Of a stretch of DNA of 8,984 bases, positions 8,100 through 8,984 are shown one piece after another. Both the position numbers and the translations under genes were made by a program. The notes below the pieces were generated by a model, which saw only the letters and a program-made list of their open reading frames with translations, did no database searches and was not told where the DNA came from. How positions within the stretch are numbered: position 1 is the first letter of the stretch; the number at the start of each line of letters is the position of its first letter. Source of the stretch: Bifidobacterium breve (lineage in GTDB: Bacteria > Actinomycetota > Actinomycetes > UBA12327); contig CALQPL010000027.1 in assembly GCA_943332445.1 (NCBI GenBank), forward strand, positions 1-8,984. The letters are read 5' to 3'.

Positions 8100-8171
8100 C
8101 TCCCGGACGAGGATTCGAACCTCGGTTCTCGGCACCAAAGGCCGGCGTCCTGCCAGCTAGACGATCCGGGA
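8100..8171 (-). tRNA. tRNA-Gln (anticodon UUG)
   Basis: A complete 72-base cloverleaf folds on the minus strand. The acceptor stem is TCCCGGA/TCCGGGA, the D stem GTCT/GGAC with an 8-base loop, the anticodon stem CCGGC/GCCGA around the loop CTTTGGT, a 4-base variable region follows, and the T arm is CGAGG/CCTCG around TTCGAAT. Anticodon TTG reads CAA (Gln). The U1-A72 pair and G73 discriminator fit tRNA-Gln; U1-A72 is known to guide the GatCAB amidotransferase, which most actinobacteria use to make Gln-tRNA from Glu-tRNA. No 3' CCA is encoded: CTCC follows G73. The anticodon stem has a C27-A43 mismatch at its top. The gene is divergent from the TetR gene and lies 38 bases upstream of glmU. Confidence 0.93.
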
Positions 8172-8173
8172 TT

Positions 8174-8190
8174 GGCGCGGAAACCACGCC
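8174..8190 (-). other. Hairpin in the tRNA-Gln 5' leader
   Basis: As RNA on the minus strand, GGCGUGG pairs with CCGCGCC (seven pairs, one a U-G wobble) across a UUU loop. It ends two bases (AA) before the mature 5' end at 8171. Its closeness to the RNase P cleavage site could affect maturation. The pairing is visible in the sequence; an effect is inference. Confidence 0.45.
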
Positions 8191-8202
8191 TGAATGACGC
8201 CA

Positions 8203-8208
8203 AGCCTA
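8203..8208 (-). promoter_or_regulatory. Possible -10 box (TAGGCT) for tRNA-Gln / glmU
   Basis: TAGGCT on the minus strand fits TANNNT and would start transcription near 8196, about 25 bases upstream of the mature tRNA, so the leader hairpin would be transcribed. No good -35 is seen at 16-18 bases. It is the best candidate in the 79-base divergent region, but weak. Confidence 0.28.
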
Positions 8209-8238
8209 GAACGCTGCACCTCGCGCAGTGACATTGGG

Positions 8239-8244
8239 CATGAT
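8239..8244 (+). promoter_or_regulatory. Possible -10 box (CATGAT) for a leaderless tetR transcript
   Basis: CATGAT differs from TATGAT by one base and ends 6 bases before the GTG at 8251, so transcription would begin at or next to the start codon. No Shine-Dalgarno is seen upstream of this GTG, which fits leaderless translation, common in actinobacteria. No good -35 is present. Inferred from position and pattern only. Confidence 0.28.
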
Positions 8245-8250
8245 GGGCAC

Positions 8251-8892
8251 GTGAGTAACCAGTCCGAGACCGTCCAGCCGTCGTCACGGCCACGAACCCG
8301 CATGAGCGGGAACGAGCGACGTGAACAGCTCTTGGACATTGGTCGATCCCTGTTCGCCGAGCGCGGATTTGATGCCACCTCGGTTGAGGAGATCGCTACC
8401 AAGGCCGGGGTTTCCAAGCCTGTGGTCTACGAACACTTCGGTGGCAAAGAGGGCCTCTACGCGGTCGTCGTTGACCGTGAAGTTCAAAAACTTCTTGAAG
8501 CCATCAAGGGGTCCCTGACGGTCGGTCACCCGCGAGAAGTTCTTGAACGAGTCGCCTTCGCCCTGCTGGGTTACGTGGAGCAAAACTCCGATGGTTTTCG
8601 CATCTTGGTGCGCGATTCACCCGTGGCCACATCCACCGGAACGTTTTCTAGTTTGATCAGCGATGTGGCATCGCAAGTAGAACACCTGTTGTTCGAGCAG
8701 TTCCGCATGCGCGGCTTTGATACCCGATACGCCCCGATGTATTCGCAGATGCTCGTAGGCATGGTCGCGCTCACCGGACAGTGGTGGCTCGATGTGCGAG
8801 AGCCGAGTAAAGAAGAAGTCGTCGCCCACTTGGTGAACCTGTCATGGAACGGATTGTCGGGTCTAGAAGCTGACCCACAACTGACTGACTAG
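8251..8892 (+). CDS. TetR/AcrR-family transcriptional regulator
   Basis: This 213-residue protein has the TetR layout. An N-terminal helix-turn-helix follows RREQLLDIGRSLFAERGF (23-40), with SVEEIATKAGVSKPVVYEHF (44-63) as the DNA-binding part and GGKEGLYAVVVDRE after it. A helical ligand/dimer domain follows, ending with QWWLDVREPSKEEVVAHLV (from 177) and NGLSGLEADPQ. From memory it resembles M. tuberculosis Rv1019, which also lies beside glmU and is described as an autorepressor that controls the downstream mfd operon. The ligand is unknown. The GTG at 8251 is preferred over an upstream ATG at 8194. The 19 extra residues from that ATG show no family resemblance and would place the start inside the tRNA promoter region. 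M18 is a further but less likely start. The gene is divergent from tRNA-Gln and could control that shared region. No clear palindromic operator was seen. Confidence 0.9.
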   Translation: MSNQSETVQPSSRPRTRMSGNERREQLLDIGRSLFAERGFDATSVEEIATKAGVSKPVVYEHFGGKEGLYAVVVDREVQKLLEAIKGSLTVGHPREVLERVAFALLGYVEQNSDGFRILVRDSPVATSTGTFSSLISDVASQVEHLLFEQFRMRGFDTRYAPMYSQMLVGMVALTGQWWLDVREPSKEEVVAHLVNLSWNGLSGLEADPQLTD

Positions 8893-8984
8893 TGGCCCGG
8901 GCTAATCACGCGCGCGCCCTGGGCTGGGCCTTCAGCAGTTTTCACCGTGCGGCACACACCAGCAGAACTCAACGTCACCGCAAT
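8893..8984. other. Right-edge segment with no assignable gene
   Basis: These 92 bases cannot be assigned. A plus-strand GTG overlapping the tetR stop (TAGTG at 8890-8894) opens a frame to the edge, but its 31 codons are rich in Arg and His, as expected of a shadow. Another plus frame is open from 8894. On the minus strand a frame enters from the edge and stops at 8891-8889, which could be the C-terminus of a convergent gene. GCCCGGGC (8895-8902) can pair with 8916-8924 around one bulged T: a weak stem-loop with no clean U-tract that could end tetR. Confidence 0.25.

Noticed and set aside
8062..8187. A 42-codon N-terminal extension of GlmU starting at ATG 8187.
   Set aside because: It translates straight through the tRNA-Gln gene, and GlmU homology starts only at the GTG at 8061, which has its own AAGG ribosome site.
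8214..8254. Short inverted repeats (CTGC/GCAG and CACGTG) as a TetR operator.
   Set aside because: Arms of only 3-4 bases are too short to separate from chance; TetR operators usually show longer near-perfect dyads.
8072..8293. A 73-codon minus-strand frame across the tRNA and tetR 5' end.
   Set aside because: It overlaps a complete tRNA cloverleaf and the conserved start region of tetR, and its product resembles nothing known to me.
8895..8924. A GC-rich stem-loop after tetR as an intrinsic terminator.
   Set aside because: The stem has a bulge and a 13-base loop, and the T-rich bases come only some 13 bases later, so it was noted under the edge segment rather than called.
1..8984. Search for CRISPR repeats, insertion sequences, integrases, phage or defence genes.
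   Set aside because: No regularly spaced repeats, terminal inverted repeats or transposase-like proteins are seen; almost every base is accounted for by conserved housekeeping genes.

Overview
The window is a housekeeping stretch of a chromosome from an actinobacterium (Actinomycetota). GC is medium-high by eye. The glmU–prs–rplY–pth gene order, the long two-domain bL25 (CTC type), the CysQ-type phosphatase and the TetR regulator divergent from glmU all match what I recall of mycobacterial and Streptomyces chromosomes. Genus cannot be fixed from the sequence alone; a moderate-GC, possibly freshwater actinobacterium is a guess.

Layout. Almost everything is on the minus strand, so it reads right to left: tRNA-Gln(UUG) (8171-8100), glmU (8061-6610), prs (6505-5528), rplY/ctc (5416-4820), pth (4768-4190), cysQ (4177-3422) and mfd (3416 to the left edge, C-terminus cut off). 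Gaps between genes are 38, 104, 111, 51, 12 and 5 bases. The tail pth–cysQ–mfd is tightly packed and looks like one transcript. The 104- and 111-base gaps around prs contain hairpins and could hold internal promoters or processing sites. A TetR-family regulator (8251-8892) is the only plus-strand gene and is divergent from the tRNA. The last 92 bases hold no assignable gene. No gene-free stretch exceeds 300 bases.

How the genes fit together. GlmU makes UDP-GlcNAc for peptidoglycan, Prs makes PRPP for nucleotides, His/Trp and cell-wall arabinose donors, bL25 binds 5S rRNA, Pth recycles peptidyl-tRNA, CysQ removes PAP produced by sulfate assimilation and sulfation, and Mfd clears stalled RNA polymerase and recruits UvrA. 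This is a growth-linked operon, not a pathway. The TetR resembles the regulator that in Mycobacterium tuberculosis (Rv1019, from memory) lies directly upstream of mfd; here mfd lies on the other side of the glmU cluster in the opposite orientation.

I found no mobile element, CRISPR array, phage gene, toxin–antitoxin or defence system. The points worth a second look are non-coding: a hairpin two bases upstream of the tRNA, the tRNA–glmU linkage, two stem-loops between prs and rplY, a probable leaderless TetR start, and the cysQ–mfd coupling.
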